Source: a virus. Taken from it: a stretch of DNA of 64,000 nucleotides. A model generated the notes under the pieces. That model saw only the letters and a list, made by a program, of their open reading frames with translations, made no database searches and was not told where the DNA came from. Made by a program: the position numbers and the translations under genes. Positions 40,332-48,950 of this stretch are shown piece by piece. The number at the start of each line of letters is the position of its first letter. The first letter of the stretch is position 1. The stretch lies in IMG/VR virus record IMGVR_UViG_3300047558_000137, positions 182,859-246,858 of that record. The stretch is one strand, 5' to 3'.

Positions 40332-40645
40332 TACACGTCTTGTTCGATTTTGACTTGCAATGGGAAACCATTGTTACGTGCCAACATAGTAACTTCGATT
40401 CCTTTTTGTTCAGCAATCTCGTAAGGTAACACGGCAACTACTGCACTACCTTCTTCGTGTACTTTGACTGTTAGTGCTTCAGCAGCACCTTCATCGTAAT
40501 TGAAAACAATTTTAAGAGTTTCAACAACAAACTCTACTGTAGTAGTTTCGTCGTTAATATAGATTACACGAAAATTAGGTGGCTCTTTGATATTCAGTTT
40601 AGGTTCGATTTGAGGTCGCACCTGAGCTTTGATTTTAGTCGTCAT
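40331..40645 (-). CDS. clpS: ClpS-like adaptor
   Basis: 104 residues. PPNFRVIYINDETTTVEFVVETL (N31, D32 of the N-degron pocket), AEALTVKVHEEGSAVVAVLPYEIAEQK with His63, then GFPLQVKIE. This is the ClpS core from start to end. ClpS delivers N-degron substrates to ClpAP. The Met that gates the pocket in E. coli is Val here. Own sigma70 promoter (40692-40720), and a hairpin in the leader. Confidence 0.88.
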   Translation of the reverse strand: MTTKIKAQVRPQIEPKLNIKEPPNFRVIYINDETTTVEFVVETLKIVFNYDEGAAEALTVKVHEEGSAVVAVLPYEIAEQKGIEVTMLARNNGFPLQVKIEQDV

Positions 40646-40664
40646 GTTACTTTACTTTGCTATA

Positions 40665-40686
40665 CAGGGGAGGTGATTCTCCCCTG
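40665..40686 (-). promoter_or_regulatory. clpS leader hairpin
   Basis: CAGGGGAG-AATCAC-CTCCCCTG, eight perfect base pairs, in the leader between the clpS promoter and ATG. There is no T-run on the minus strand, so it is more likely an mRNA stabilising or regulatory hairpin than a terminator. Confidence 0.55.
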
Positions 40687-40691
40687 CGTTA

Positions 40692-40720
40692 ATTATACAC
40701 TATTACGATTATTTTGTAAA
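40692..40720 (-). promoter_or_regulatory. clpS promoter (TTTACA-N17-TATAAT)
   Basis: TTTACA at 40715-40720 and TATAAT at 40692-40697, spacer 17, on the minus strand, overlapping the end of the Hsp20 gene. It is the best full sigma70 promoter in the window. Confidence 0.75.
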
Positions 40721-41152
40721 CGTAATTGCAATCTTCTTAGCCTTCTTTTCCTCTGGAATGATGCGTTCCAAAGCAATCGAAAGAATGCCATTTTCCACGG
40801 TGGCAGCACGTACTTCTACGTTTTCTGCTAGTGGGAAGGTGCGTGTAAAATTACGAGTTGAAATGCCCTTATGTAGATATTCTACTTCAGGCTTATCTTC
40901 ATCTTTTGCTCGCTCGCCTTTTACAGTTAGCAAGTTGTCTTTGAGTTCTACATCAACTTCACTTTCCTTGAAGCCAGCAACTGCCACTTCGATCACAAAA
41001 TGTGTTTCATCCAATTGGACAATATTGTGCGGAGGGTAGTTATCTTTGCTTGCAGCAAAAGTTCGGTTTAGTTCCTCAAACATACGATCAAAGCCAACAG
41101 CGTGGCGATGTAGTGAGGGTAGATCAAAAGTACGGATAGAAAAGTTTGTCAT
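40709..41152 (-). CDS. Hsp20 small heat shock protein (IbpA-like)
   Basis: 147 residues from ATG at 41152 with AAAGGAG ahead; the longer frame runs into the leader. Alpha-crystallin domain at about 38-135: VIEVAVAGFKESEVDVELKDNLLTVKGER, FTRTFPLAENVEVRAATVENGILSIALER, then a C-terminal tail KKIAITFTK. It keeps unfolded protein soluble. T4-like cyano- and other aquatic phages often carry Hsp20. The leader has promoter boxes and a hairpin, see 41153-41239. Confidence 0.92.
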   Translation of the reverse strand: MTNFSIRTFDLPSLHRHAVGFDRMFEELNRTFAASKDNYPPHNIVQLDETHFVIEVAVAGFKESEVDVELKDNLLTVKGERAKDEDKPEVEYLHKGISTRNFTRTFPLAENVEVRAATVENGILSIALERIIPEEKKAKKIAITFTK

Positions 41153-41183
41153 TTTATTCTCCTTTAATAAGCAAGTTATGACA

Positions 41184-41227
41184 TAGTGTGTAGCCCAACC
41201 ATTGGCACTACACAATTATTTATTATA
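41184..41227 (-). promoter_or_regulatory. Hsp20 leader hairpin and overlapping early/late promoter
   Basis: TATAAT (41222-41227) and AATAAATA (41217-41224) overlap on the minus strand, so both host-type and late polymerase forms could start here. The leader then forms TGTGTAG-TGCCAA/TTGGGC-TACACA (about 41184-41213). The ribosome site is outside the stem. Confidence 0.5.
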
Positions 41228-41239
41228 GATAAACCTAAC

Positions 41240-42328
41240 TTAGTACGCAACTAATACGGTATCGCTTGCGCCGGTTTTCATTACCTTTTGGTAATCTTCC
41301 CATTCTTCTGCAAACTGAGCTGCAAATGCTGGTTGGTGATACGGAGTCCATGGACGATCAATTACTTTAGCATAATCAAAACTGATTCTGTATGCAATTC
41401 TACCAGGATCGCCTGCAATCCTACGATGCAAAGTAACACATTGGTCAAACAAACAAATATCGTTATTTTGCTGATAGTAATGATCGTAGATTTGATTTGC
41501 ACCATCCTCCATTACACCTTTTTCAATGATGTCAATGATTCGTTGAGATTCTTCGCGGCTCATGCCCTCGATACCTACAACTGTACAACGACTATAACGA
41601 ATACCACGGATGCCGCCTGGGGTTGTAATTACCACTGGCGTAGGTACACTAGCATCATCGGGAACAAAATTGCCTTTTAAAAATTCTGCGTATTCAGGGA
41701 CTGCGGTATCGTAATCATTGATAGCGCCGGTGCTCCAGGCATGCACAAATCGCATTTCATCTAATTCACTACGGAAACTTTCGCTTAGGCTTTCGTAAAA
41801 ATCAACTGTCTGAACAAACCCTGTTGCAGAGCCTATCATTTTTTGATCGCCCATTAATGCAACCCCGGGAGTAAAATTTAGTAGTGCAGCTTCGTTAGCA
41901 TGCCAGTGTAAATCACCATTGGTAAAGATTCCCTGTAAGTTACCCTGATCGTCGGTTACGCCAGTGATACGTAACAAACGATTACCGTGCTCAGTTACTT
42001 TAGTAGCATGGCGCATATATTTCATACTAATAGCCATATCCTCGGGCATATTAGTTGTTGGCCAAGTGTTTGGTGGACCATATTTCTTAATCATACGATA
42101 AGCAAACATGCTTCTCCAAGAATGTTTATTAACTCGATCTTCTCCCCAAGATTGTATCATTTCAGCATACTGATCATAGTTAATTTTAACATTTCGTAAA
42201 ACAGTAACTAAATCTGTGGAATGGAATTTTCCAATTTCTGCGATTTCTTCGGGAGTAATATGGTCGAAATTGAGGCCGTCGATATAATGCCCGAATCTTC
42301 CAAGGCCAGGGATCTTAGATATTTTCAT
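41240..42328 (-). CDS. TauD/TfdA-type 2OG dioxygenase-like protein
   Basis: 362 residues. Core match to TauD: DLHWHANEAALLNFTPGVALMG, SATGFVQTVDFYESLSESFRSEL, FDQCVTLHRRIAGDPGRIAYRISFDYA, with the late His ligand and the 2OG-binding Arg. The first ligand motif, usually WHTD, is WHAN-E here, so the Asp is replaced by Asn with a Glu next to it. Function in phage unknown; similar genes occur in T4-like phages. Confidence 0.78.
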   Translation of the reverse strand: MKISKIPGLGRFGHYIDGLNFDHITPEEIAEIGKFHSTDLVTVLRNVKINYDQYAEMIQSWGEDRVNKHSWRSMFAYRMIKKYGPPNTWPTTNMPEDMAISMKYMRHATKVTEHGNRLLRITGVTDDQGNLQGIFTNGDLHWHANEAALLNFTPGVALMGDQKMIGSATGFVQTVDFYESLSESFRSELDEMRFVHAWSTGAINDYDTAVPEYAEFLKGNFVPDDASVPTPVVITTPGGIRGIRYSRCTVVGIEGMSREESQRIIDIIEKGVMEDGANQIYDHYYQQNNDICLFDQCVTLHRRIAGDPGRIAYRISFDYAKVIDRPWTPYHQPAFAAQFAEEWEDYQKVMKTGASDTVLVAY

Positions 42329-42329
42329 T

Positions 42330-42563
42330 TTAATATAATTTTTTTGGTAAACTTTGATCGGCTATCTTCTTATTCCAACGTCGAACTGCTTGGTTCTTTT
42401 TGCGCTTACGCTCAGTTGTTGGTTTTTCATAGAACTCGCGCTCACGAAGTTCTTGTAACTTGCCAGATTCTAGCACTTTCTTTTTGAATTTACGAAGGGC
42501 CTTTTCTACATTACCATCGTAGACAGAAATAGCAAGACCGCGAATTTTATCTTTATTTGACAT
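42330..42563 (-). CDS. rpsU: ribosomal protein bS21
   Basis: 77 residues, clear bS21: [45 protein letters not shown]. It would replace or add to host bS21 on the 30S subunit near the anti-SD, where it affects initiation. Phage-coded bS21 is known from large aquatic phages. One base apart from the oxygenase gene. Confidence 0.93.
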   Translation of the reverse strand: MSNKDKIRGLAISVYDGNVEKALRKFKKKVLESGKLQELREREFYEKPTTERKRKKNQAVRRWNKKIADQSLPKKLY

Positions 42564-42567
42564 AAGT

Positions 42568-42855
42568 TTATTTAGTAAAGTAATCAGCTGGTGATTTCAA
42601 AGGGCATTCTGCACCAAACCGAATTCCAGTTAGAATGGGCACATCTGAGTCTTCTGCCTGTAGTACAGTGTCAGCTCTTTCTACAACCTTTACCAACCAG
42701 TTGACATCTTCCATGCCCTTGTGGTAAAAGTAAACATTGTAGGGTCGTGCCAAATCCCTACAAGCTGTAGCGCACTGCTCAATTTGTTCTTGAGTTGCGT
42801 CAACAATTAGTACAGTCTCAATTAAATCCGGGGGAGTTATAAAGTTGCTATGCAT
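42568..42855 (-). CDS. small phage protein
   Basis: 95 residues with [58 protein letters not shown], a Rossmann-like alpha/beta fold. Similar short proteins sit next to the membrane structural gene in aquatic T4-like phages. Overlaps the next gene by eight bases. Confidence 0.7.
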   Translation of the reverse strand: MHSNFITPPDLIETVLIVDATQEQIEQCATACRDLARPYNVYFYHKGMEDVNWLVKVVERADTVLQAEDSDVPILTGIRFGAECPLKSPADYFTK

Positions 42856-44362
42856 TTTTATTCAGATATTGTTGAATTTGTTCACGCTCTACGTCTGTTA
42901 GTGTATCAGGATCGTAGCGTCCAGAATCAATTTCATCTATCAGATGTTTGATATACTGTTCTTCGTAAGCATAAACGTCTGTTTGATTTTTGTCAATCTC
43001 CATCCATTTTGTGCCGTTGTACTTAAACAATCGGTTTGGTAAGAAATCTGTGCGTAAGAATAAGTCACCTTTTTCTGGACCAGCAGGATACTCGTTACCA
43101 AAACTAGTATTGCTGGCTTTACCTAAATCTGGTCCGTTGTCGGCCTGTATTGCAAAATGGCTGTGCATTACCCCACGATTAGGTGCCGGTGCGGCCTCAG
43201 GTATTCTTGTTATTGCCACTGGCTCTTCTGGTGGCACTACATAGTCCCCGGGGCGATCAACTACATCAACGCCCATTGCCAAGATCTTAGGTTCAGGTTC
43301 TCCTTCCGAAGTTTTGATCTCTTCGGCTTGCGTATGTTTGTTCACCTCGACAGGTGTGTCTTCCTCCTGAATCTTAGCTGGAGCAATAGCAATTGATGCA
43401 GTGTCTTCCATAATAGTATGTTCAGTCTTTTCAGGCTTAAACACCATTGGAACTAGATCTTTAAAATGCACAAATGGTTGCTTGAGATAGGCAAAACGAT
43501 CTACTTCGGGCTCTGCTGCCTTGACTTCTTGCAACTCAATATCTTTAAGTAGTTCTTCGGCTGCATCATTCATAAATTGATCAATGCTGGCACGTTCTTC
43601 TCGGTCTTCTCTGGCCCAGCGTATACTTTGCTGTGCCGCAATAATTAATACTAGAGCAAGAGGGTCAAACACTGCAACAATGATAATGATTACCAGTCTA
43701 ACGGCTTTTTCAAGAATTGATTGATCGGGATTGTCGCCATATACCAAAGCGGCAATATACTTAATCGGACCAACCTCGCTTTCGACTTTGCGGAACTCTG
43801 CGGCGATTGGTGCTCGTTCTTCATTGAGTTGAGATATCTTCTTTTGTTCACTCTCAATCTCGGATAATAGTCGTTTACGTTCAGCCTGTTGCCCACGTCG
43901 AATTGCAACCGCTTTGTCAGCACCCTTTTCATCAGTAGAACGCCCCATGACTTGGTCAACGGCTTCGTCCATTTGCTTGAGTGCTTTACGGTTGGCGTCG
44001 ATATTATCCTTGGATACTTTGATTTTTTCGTCATAGATTGCCACCTTTGCCATTGAATCACCTGATACTAGACTTTGATCACTGTGTGCTTTACTTAAGA
44101 AACCAAAGATACCCATACTAGTTAACAGCATTAGGAATGCCACAGCAGGTACTAGATAGAATTTATATAGGAAACCGGCTCGATCCCAATTAAGTTTAAG
44201 CCAAACAGCGGCAGTGACTTTACCTACTTCAAGGCTGGCGCCCATAATAAGAATAGGAATAACCGCGGCAGAGAAGATAGCAGTAAGACCTACAATACTA
44301 TAGTAGGCTGCTACGGCACTGATAACCAGCGCAACAAAAAGGGTAAAGTAACCAAATATCAT
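42848..44362 (-). CDS. membrane protein with coiled coil (structural)
   Basis: 504 residues. Three or four membrane helices at 4-22, 26-45, 68-88 and near 225-245 (VRLVIIIIVAVFDPLALVLIIAA), a coiled coil at 105-205, then a cytoplasmic tail with low complexity and a C-terminal GDLFLRTDFLPNRLFKYNGTKWMEI beta motif typical of fibre and head-fibre ends. Occurs in T4-like aquatic phages; function unknown. AATAAATA lies six bases ahead. Confidence 0.7.
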   Translation of the reverse strand: MIFGYFTLFVALVISAVAAYYSIVGLTAIFSAAVIPILIMGASLEVGKVTAAVWLKLNWDRAGFLYKFYLVPAVAFLMLLTSMGIFGFLSKAHSDQSLVSGDSMAKVAIYDEKIKVSKDNIDANRKALKQMDEAVDQVMGRSTDEKGADKAVAIRRGQQAERKRLLSEIESEQKKISQLNEERAPIAAEFRKVESEVGPIKYIAALVYGDNPDQSILEKAVRLVIIIIVAVFDPLALVLIIAAQQSIRWAREDREERASIDQFMNDAAEELLKDIELQEVKAAEPEVDRFAYLKQPFVHFKDLVPMVFKPEKTEHTIMEDTASIAIAPAKIQEEDTPVEVNKHTQAEEIKTSEGEPEPKILAMGVDVVDRPGDYVVPPEEPVAITRIPEAAPAPNRGVMHSHFAIQADNGPDLGKASNTSFGNEYPAGPEKGDLFLRTDFLPNRLFKYNGTKWMEIDKNQTDVYAYEEQYIKHLIDEIDSGRYDPDTLTDVEREQIQQYLNKNA

Positions 44363-44368
44363 AGTCAG

Positions 44369-44376
44369 TATTTATT
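44369..44376 (-). promoter_or_regulatory. late promoter box AATAAATA
   Basis: On the minus strand, six bases before the ATG at 44362, in the gap between two structural genes. Confidence 0.45.
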
Positions 44377-44429
44377 GAGTTTTAGACTGTTAGTCTACAC
44401 TGACTTTTGTTTTGTGTCAAACGTTTTGG

Positions 44430-46637
44430 TTATAGATCTTCGGTAAAGTTAAATGTAGCTATTACGCTTGAATTATCTGTGCCACCTACCAATAACTTAA
44501 CGCAAAGTACAACCGTATCCGAATCGGTGTAGTCAATGTTTGAACCCATATTCAAAAAGTTTAGGGCTGTTTTAACATCACCGGTAAATGTTCCTTGTGC
44601 GTACCCTCCGATTAAGGTAATGCCACCCGTGGCTGTAGTGCCACTGACATAGTCGAACATACGTGCGGCCTTGCCTACATTAGATGGGGCGGGTGTTGCA
44701 CTGGTTGTTGGGTTTAAGACTAGACGCCATTGAAAAATACCTGAGTTCTGTGGATTCAAGTTACCCAAGTCGACTAGCTGTAGAGCGTTTACTTGAATAT
44801 CGGCACGTTGGTATGGCTCACCTGCACGAATACCCAGTCCCAGGATCGCATACTCTTTTCCAACATCTGTGTTTTTATTAAACAGAACTGATACAGCAGT
44901 TTGTGCAATACCAAAGCTGGGATTTATACCAGCAGTAGTTTCTACGTTAACTGCTGATCCGCCGATGGTCATACGAGGTGTATAGTCTGGCACCCCTGTG
45001 TTAACTATCTCTTTACGATCCATTATGCCCGGGGCACTTTCAAACTGTGTGCCTGTTACGGGATCTAAATAGTTGTGCAACACATACTTGTGATCATTGT
45101 ATTGTAAACTAAATCTAATACGACCCGTGCGCGAACCTCTAAAGTCAAACAAGAACACGTTGGTGTCATGGAATGGCGTGTGAGTCAGTCTGGCAGAACT
45201 AACACTTGAATATGTACCTGGATACTGATTGTATACCACGTTGGCACGACTGTTGCCTGCATCAACCGCGGTAACTAGTCCGCAACCATTAAACCCTGTA
45301 GGACTAACTCCGGTAATAGTATACTTGTCGCCTACTTTTACATTAGCAATGTTTCCAGATATGTTATACTGAACACGATATACTGTGCCGTCACCAATGA
45401 TGGCCACGTTGCTCTGAGAGTTCACCCCACTGATGGTTTCCGTAACAGTATCAGTGTTCCAATTAAGTCCACTTGGTCCTGTTCCATCCAACCGGTCAAG
45501 ATTAAAATCACTACGCTTAGTGCGAGTCTCAACTAGTGTGCCATCAGTCATTCGCTTACGAACTACACAGTATAGGTCATCGGTAACTTCAAAGAATATG
45601 CCGTTGTAGTTAGTAAACAAACCCATACGTTTTGCTACGTTGGCATCAATGCCGTCCCAGTTTATCACGCCAACCCATTCTGTACTAACACCCGGATAGG
45701 TTTTAAAACGTCTACGAGTGGCGCGAATGGCTGTGCCTGTTAAACTTGCGTTGGCGTTGTATGTTAAACCAGGTGTTATTTCTACACTAGCCAAGTTCTG
45801 AACAAAAATACTTTGTGCGCCAGTGCCTATAAATTTTTCTTGTAAACGCAGATCACCGTCTTTGTCTACAGTAGGAACATACCACCATTGTTGTCCACCT
45901 GTTACAACACGTAGACGATCGGTTGGATCCATCTGTACAGTATCAGCAAAGTAAACTGCTGCCGGTACATTGGCTGCTGTGGACATGGTAACGTTACCTG
46001 TTACTACCCAAGGGCTAGTGCCTTGTGTAACTGAGACATTGCCAGTAACGGCTGGTAAAGTAGTAATACCACTGATATTTCCTGTAACAGAAACAGGCGG
46101 CATTGATGTAATACTTACATTGCTAGGAAAGTTGTCTACGCTAACATTACCATAGACATGCACGTTACCTGTAACTGCCGGCATACGTGATATTTCAACG
46201 TTGCCACTTACACCAACATTGCCAGTAATGCCAGGCATGTCAGTAATACGAATGTTACTTGGGAAATTGGCTACTGTGATCGTTCCGTCTGTTATGCGAA
46301 CATTGCCAATTAGATTTGTGCCTGCGTCCAGTCGAACATTACCAGCAACAGGCATCCATGGAACTGTTAATATTCCACTTGTGCCTATTTCAGTTATGTG
46401 TGAATGTATTGGATCGTCGGGGCTACTAAAGACCTGTACAATTCCCGGAATAAGAACGTTACCAGAAATAGTAAAAGCATTGGCGCCAAGATTAACACGC
46501 AGCTCAGGTTCACCGGTACCATAGCGGTACTGCAACGCACGTTCAACTGATAATAGGTTAGTTTCCTGTGGGTGCTGATAGTCGGTAGTATTTTGTCTTG
46601 CGTCAAATCTACCCGGAGTAGGCGCTTTATAAGACAT
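44430..46637 (-). CDS. large fibre-like structural protein (GNV repeats)
   Basis: 735 residues. Residues 50-220 are built of short GNV-containing strands (ITGNVSVTQG, RMPAVTGNVHVYGNVSV), typical of a trimeric beta-helix; from about 260 on there are beta domains with a receptor-binding look (YNDHKYVLHNYLDPVTGTQFE). Ser/Thr/Asn-rich. Probably a tail or head fibre. Good site GGAG before the ATG. Confidence 0.72.
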   Translation of the reverse strand: MSYKAPTPGRFDARQNTTDYQHPQETNLLSVERALQYRYGTGEPELRVNLGANAFTISGNVLIPGIVQVFSSPDDPIHSHITEIGTSGILTVPWMPVAGNVRLDAGTNLIGNVRITDGTITVANFPSNIRITDMPGITGNVGVSGNVEISRMPAVTGNVHVYGNVSVDNFPSNVSITSMPPVSVTGNISGITTLPAVTGNVSVTQGTSPWVVTGNVTMSTAANVPAAVYFADTVQMDPTDRLRVVTGGQQWWYVPTVDKDGDLRLQEKFIGTGAQSIFVQNLASVEITPGLTYNANASLTGTAIRATRRRFKTYPGVSTEWVGVINWDGIDANVAKRMGLFTNYNGIFFEVTDDLYCVVRKRMTDGTLVETRTKRSDFNLDRLDGTGPSGLNWNTDTVTETISGVNSQSNVAIIGDGTVYRVQYNISGNIANVKVGDKYTITGVSPTGFNGCGLVTAVDAGNSRANVVYNQYPGTYSSVSSARLTHTPFHDTNVFLFDFRGSRTGRIRFSLQYNDHKYVLHNYLDPVTGTQFESAPGIMDRKEIVNTGVPDYTPRMTIGGSAVNVETTAGINPSFGIAQTAVSVLFNKNTDVGKEYAILGLGIRAGEPYQRADIQVNALQLVDLGNLNPQNSGIFQWRLVLNPTTSATPAPSNVGKAARMFDYVSGTTATGGITLIGGYAQGTFTGDVKTALNFLNMGSNIDYTDSDTVVLCVKLLVGGTDNSSVIATFNFTEDL

Positions 46638-46640
46638 TTA

Positions 46641-46871
46641 TTAACTCCAAGGACGACCTTGGATCAACCCGCCAACGTTGGCATTATCTACTATAGTGTT
46701 GCCAGAATACTTAGTTGGTAATTTATTAATATCGTAAGTATACCTATCATCTGCGCTAGTGGCCTGGTCTCTATTAGGAGCATCTGCCTGGCGTTTAGCG
46801 GCTGCAAGATTTAATTTAGCAACCTGTTTGGCCTGTTTAGTTGATAACTGTGCGATTCCATTTGCTGACAT
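46641..46871 (-). CDS. small conserved structural-region protein
   Basis: 76 residues: MSANGIAQLSTKQAKQVAKLNLAAAKR, then YDINKLPTKYSGNTIVDN..GGLIQGRPW. Almost identical small proteins sit beside fibre genes in aquatic T4-like phages. Stops share TAATG with its neighbours. Function unknown. Confidence 0.75.
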   Translation of the reverse strand: MSANGIAQLSTKQAKQVAKLNLAAAKRQADAPNRDQATSADDRYTYDINKLPTKYSGNTIVDNANVGGLIQGRPWS

Positions 46872-47164
46872 TATCGTTTCTCCGCTTGAAATCCTGGGTA
46901 CATACTAGGTGCGTTAGTTCTGATATCAGCAGGATTTTTTTCTTGGTGCATATCGTCGCCGCCAGGAAATGCAGCCGATAGTGGTGCTACAACTTCTGCT
47001 GGTTCGTTTGCATATTCTGGTTCGGGCACACCTGCTAGGGCAGATATAATTGCCACTTCGTCTGGTTTGGGCATGCCAATTGGCTCTACTGCTATTTCAA
47101 CTTCTGGTTGCTCGGCTGCATCAACGATGTCTAGCACTTGTCTAATAATGTCAGTTACTCTCAT
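46871..47164 (-). CDS. acidic small protein of the structural region
   Basis: 97 residues from ATG at 47164 (RVTDIIRQVLDIVDAAEQ); the longer frame to 47254 is a run-in. Very acidic, Pro- and Glu-rich (AVEPIGMPKPDE, EYANEPAEVV), ending SMYPGFQAEKR. Function unknown. Confidence 0.65.
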   Translation of the reverse strand: MRVTDIIRQVLDIVDAAEQPEVEIAVEPIGMPKPDEVAIISALAGVPEPEYANEPAEVVAPLSAAFPGGDDMHQEKNPADIRTNAPSMYPGFQAEKR

Positions 47165-47178
47165 AGTGTATTTAGTGG

Positions 47179-47490
47179 TTAATGACCTGCTGCTCTTAGT
47201 CTTGCGGCTAGCTGGTCTAATGCGGCACCAATGGTAGTTACACTGGTATTCCAATTGGCGCTGTTGCCCATAGTATAGCTCTGTGCATATACATTACTGG
47301 CTGCACCAACTACATCATTAACTGACAATATAATGTTTCCGGTACGACCGGCAACTGAATGCACAGGAGTAGAAGCATTGCCACTAGTAATATTGGCAAA
47401 GTTAAGATTAATTTTTTGAAATGCGTTACGTAATGGATCACCAGACCCATCATTTGCTGTTGCACCTACGTTAACGTTAGCAAAACTCAT
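47179..47490 (-). CDS. short tail-fibre-type protein
   Basis: 103 residues: FANVNVGATANDGSGDPLRNAFQKINLNFANI, then VAGRTGNIILSVNDVVGAAS. Both blocks are typical of N- and repeat parts of T4-like short tail fibre or neck-fibre proteins. Late box CATAAATA and AAAGGG before the ATG. Confidence 0.72.
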   Translation of the reverse strand: MSFANVNVGATANDGSGDPLRNAFQKINLNFANITSGNASTPVHSVAGRTGNIILSVNDVVGAASNVYAQSYTMGNSANWNTSVTTIGAALDQLAARLRAAGH

Positions 47491-47515
47491 ATAAATACCC
47501 TTTACGGTATTTATG
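47491..47515 (-). promoter_or_regulatory. late promoter box CATAAATA in a hairpin
   Basis: CATAAATA at 47508-47515 is 17 bases before the ATG at 47490. The site is part of ATAAATACC-GTAAAG-GGTATTTAT, a 9-bp inverted repeat whose loop holds AAAGG, the ribosome site, so the stem could also hide it. Confidence 0.6.
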
Positions 47516-47519
47516 GTAG

Positions 47520-48539
47520 TTATAGTGTTTTGGCTAGCTCATACAGTGCATGACTTGCAAGGTTCTTGCCCTTACTTTCGCACATGATATCAAAATTGTC
47601 CCTAAATGTCAATGCCCACTCGTTTACTGCGCGATTCCAGTAAAAGTCCGAATGTGCCCGCAGTTTTTGTTTTTTGTAACCTTCTACAAGCAATGCTGAG
47701 TAGCTGGGCAACGTGTCTGGGCAGTGGCCGACGAGGTAGTCTTCTCGGGAGACGGAATAATGTAAAGTAGGACGCACACCCCGCCAACTGTCAATAACTT
47801 TTGCAACACGATCGCTACCAACATCAATGTATTCCCCTTCTCGGGTCCAGTGATGATGTATATCGAGCACAATAGGTACAAGATCACACAACTCCAAACA
47901 AGTATCAAGCCCATGTGCATTCTCCTCGTTTTCAATAGTTAAGCAGTTACGAGCTTCAGGTGATAGACGCTGCCACGCACTTCTAATACCCATCGGCCCC
48001 CTCTTGCCCGAGATGTGGACATTGATCTTAAAATCCTGAAATTCTCTGCCGTATCCCATCCAGCGGGCCATATCTGCATGATACTCAAACTCCTCTATAC
48101 TGCGTTCTACGATAGCGTCGGATTCACTAGCAAGAACTGTAAACTGGCCAGGATGAAAACTAAGGCGCACTCCACGGGCGCGAGCCAAAGCACCAATCTC
48201 AGCAAAGCCTTTTTCGCAAAAGGACTCAACCGCTGTGTCATTGTAAAATGAACCAAAAGTAGGTTCAGTATAGACAGGCAAGATATCACTACTAAGGCGT
48301 ACCATACGAAGGGGTGCATCTAGTTCTCCAACTCGTTCAACGAGCTTGCGTGTGGACTCAATGTTTTGCTTGACAAGGTCCCACAGTTTCTGTTCAGCTA
48401 CATCAGCAGTCTGGCGCTTGAGCCAGGCTACAGTAGTGCCGCCGGTGTTGTATTGTTTTGCATCGTCGTTGGGACCTATACCATCAACTTGATCAGGGCG
48501 GTCAATCCATTTGCAAGCAAAGCCAATACGTTTGTTCAT
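47520..48539 (-). CDS. uvsE: UV DNA damage endonuclease
   Basis: 339 residues from ATG at 48539. UVDE family: RIGFACKW at the N-terminus, MVRLSSDILPVY, LSFHPGQFTVLAS, YHADMARWMG, then ENEENAHGLDTCLELCDLVPIVLDIHHHW with the metal ligands of the TIM barrel. It nicks 5' of pyrimidine dimers and 6-4 products. Rare in phages compared with denV. Its -10 box ends six bases before the ATG. Confidence 0.92.
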   Translation of the reverse strand: MNKRIGFACKWIDRPDQVDGIGPNDDAKQYNTGGTTVAWLKRQTADVAEQKLWDLVKQNIESTRKLVERVGELDAPLRMVRLSSDILPVYTEPTFGSFYNDTAVESFCEKGFAEIGALARARGVRLSFHPGQFTVLASESDAIVERSIEEFEYHADMARWMGYGREFQDFKINVHISGKRGPMGIRSAWQRLSPEARNCLTIENEENAHGLDTCLELCDLVPIVLDIHHHWTREGEYIDVGSDRVAKVIDSWRGVRPTLHYSVSREDYLVGHCPDTLPSYSALLVEGYKKQKLRAHSDFYWNRAVNEWALTFRDNFDIMCESKGKNLASHALYELAKTL

Positions 48540-48545
48540 AGTCAT

Positions 48546-48551
48546 ATTATA
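48546..48551 (-). promoter_or_regulatory. -10 promoter, probably leaderless
   Basis: TGTTATAAT on the minus strand ends six bases before the uvsE ATG at 48539, as at 1183 and 16551. Confidence 0.55.
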
Positions 48552-48563
48552 ACACACTTTACA

Positions 48564-48950
48564 TTAAGCAATCCAGCCCTGTCCGGATATATCATGATAC
48601 CAAGTATAAAAGTTAGCAGGAATACTAAAAGTCCATGGATCCAATGTATCAATGTAACACTTTTTATTACTTGATAAGTGCTGATATTTTGGTAACACCT
48701 CTAGCCCATTCACTGTTAATCCAATATCTAATCCGCTTGTGCCTTCTTTAAACTCTATTAGATTAACATCCAGTTTAACAGGATCAAATAGATCTAATGT
48801 AAATGTAATTTTATCTACATTGATAATAAATCCGTTGAGCTTTACGAAACTATCCGTCTGGCCATAACGAGTTATTAATAGATCAACTACTAATTTTTGG
48901 TGTGTGTCAATAGCCGAGAGATCTGAGAAAGTCTTTATATCTTGGTACAT
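48564..48950 (-). CDS. unrecognised 128-residue protein linked to a radical SAM gene
   Basis: 128 residues: YQDIKTFSDLSAIDTHQKLVVDLLITRYGQ, beta-rich middle, ending FYTWYHDISGQGWIA. It starts 44 bases inside the end of the radical SAM gene, so it is translated from the same mRNA and may be the substrate or partner. Function unknown. Confidence 0.68.
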   Translation of the reverse strand: MYQDIKTFSDLSAIDTHQKLVVDLLITRYGQTDSFVKLNGFIINVDKITFTLDLFDPVKLDVNLIEFKEGTSGLDIGLTVNGLEVLPKYQHLSSNKKCYIDTLDPWTFSIPANFYTWYHDISGQGWIA

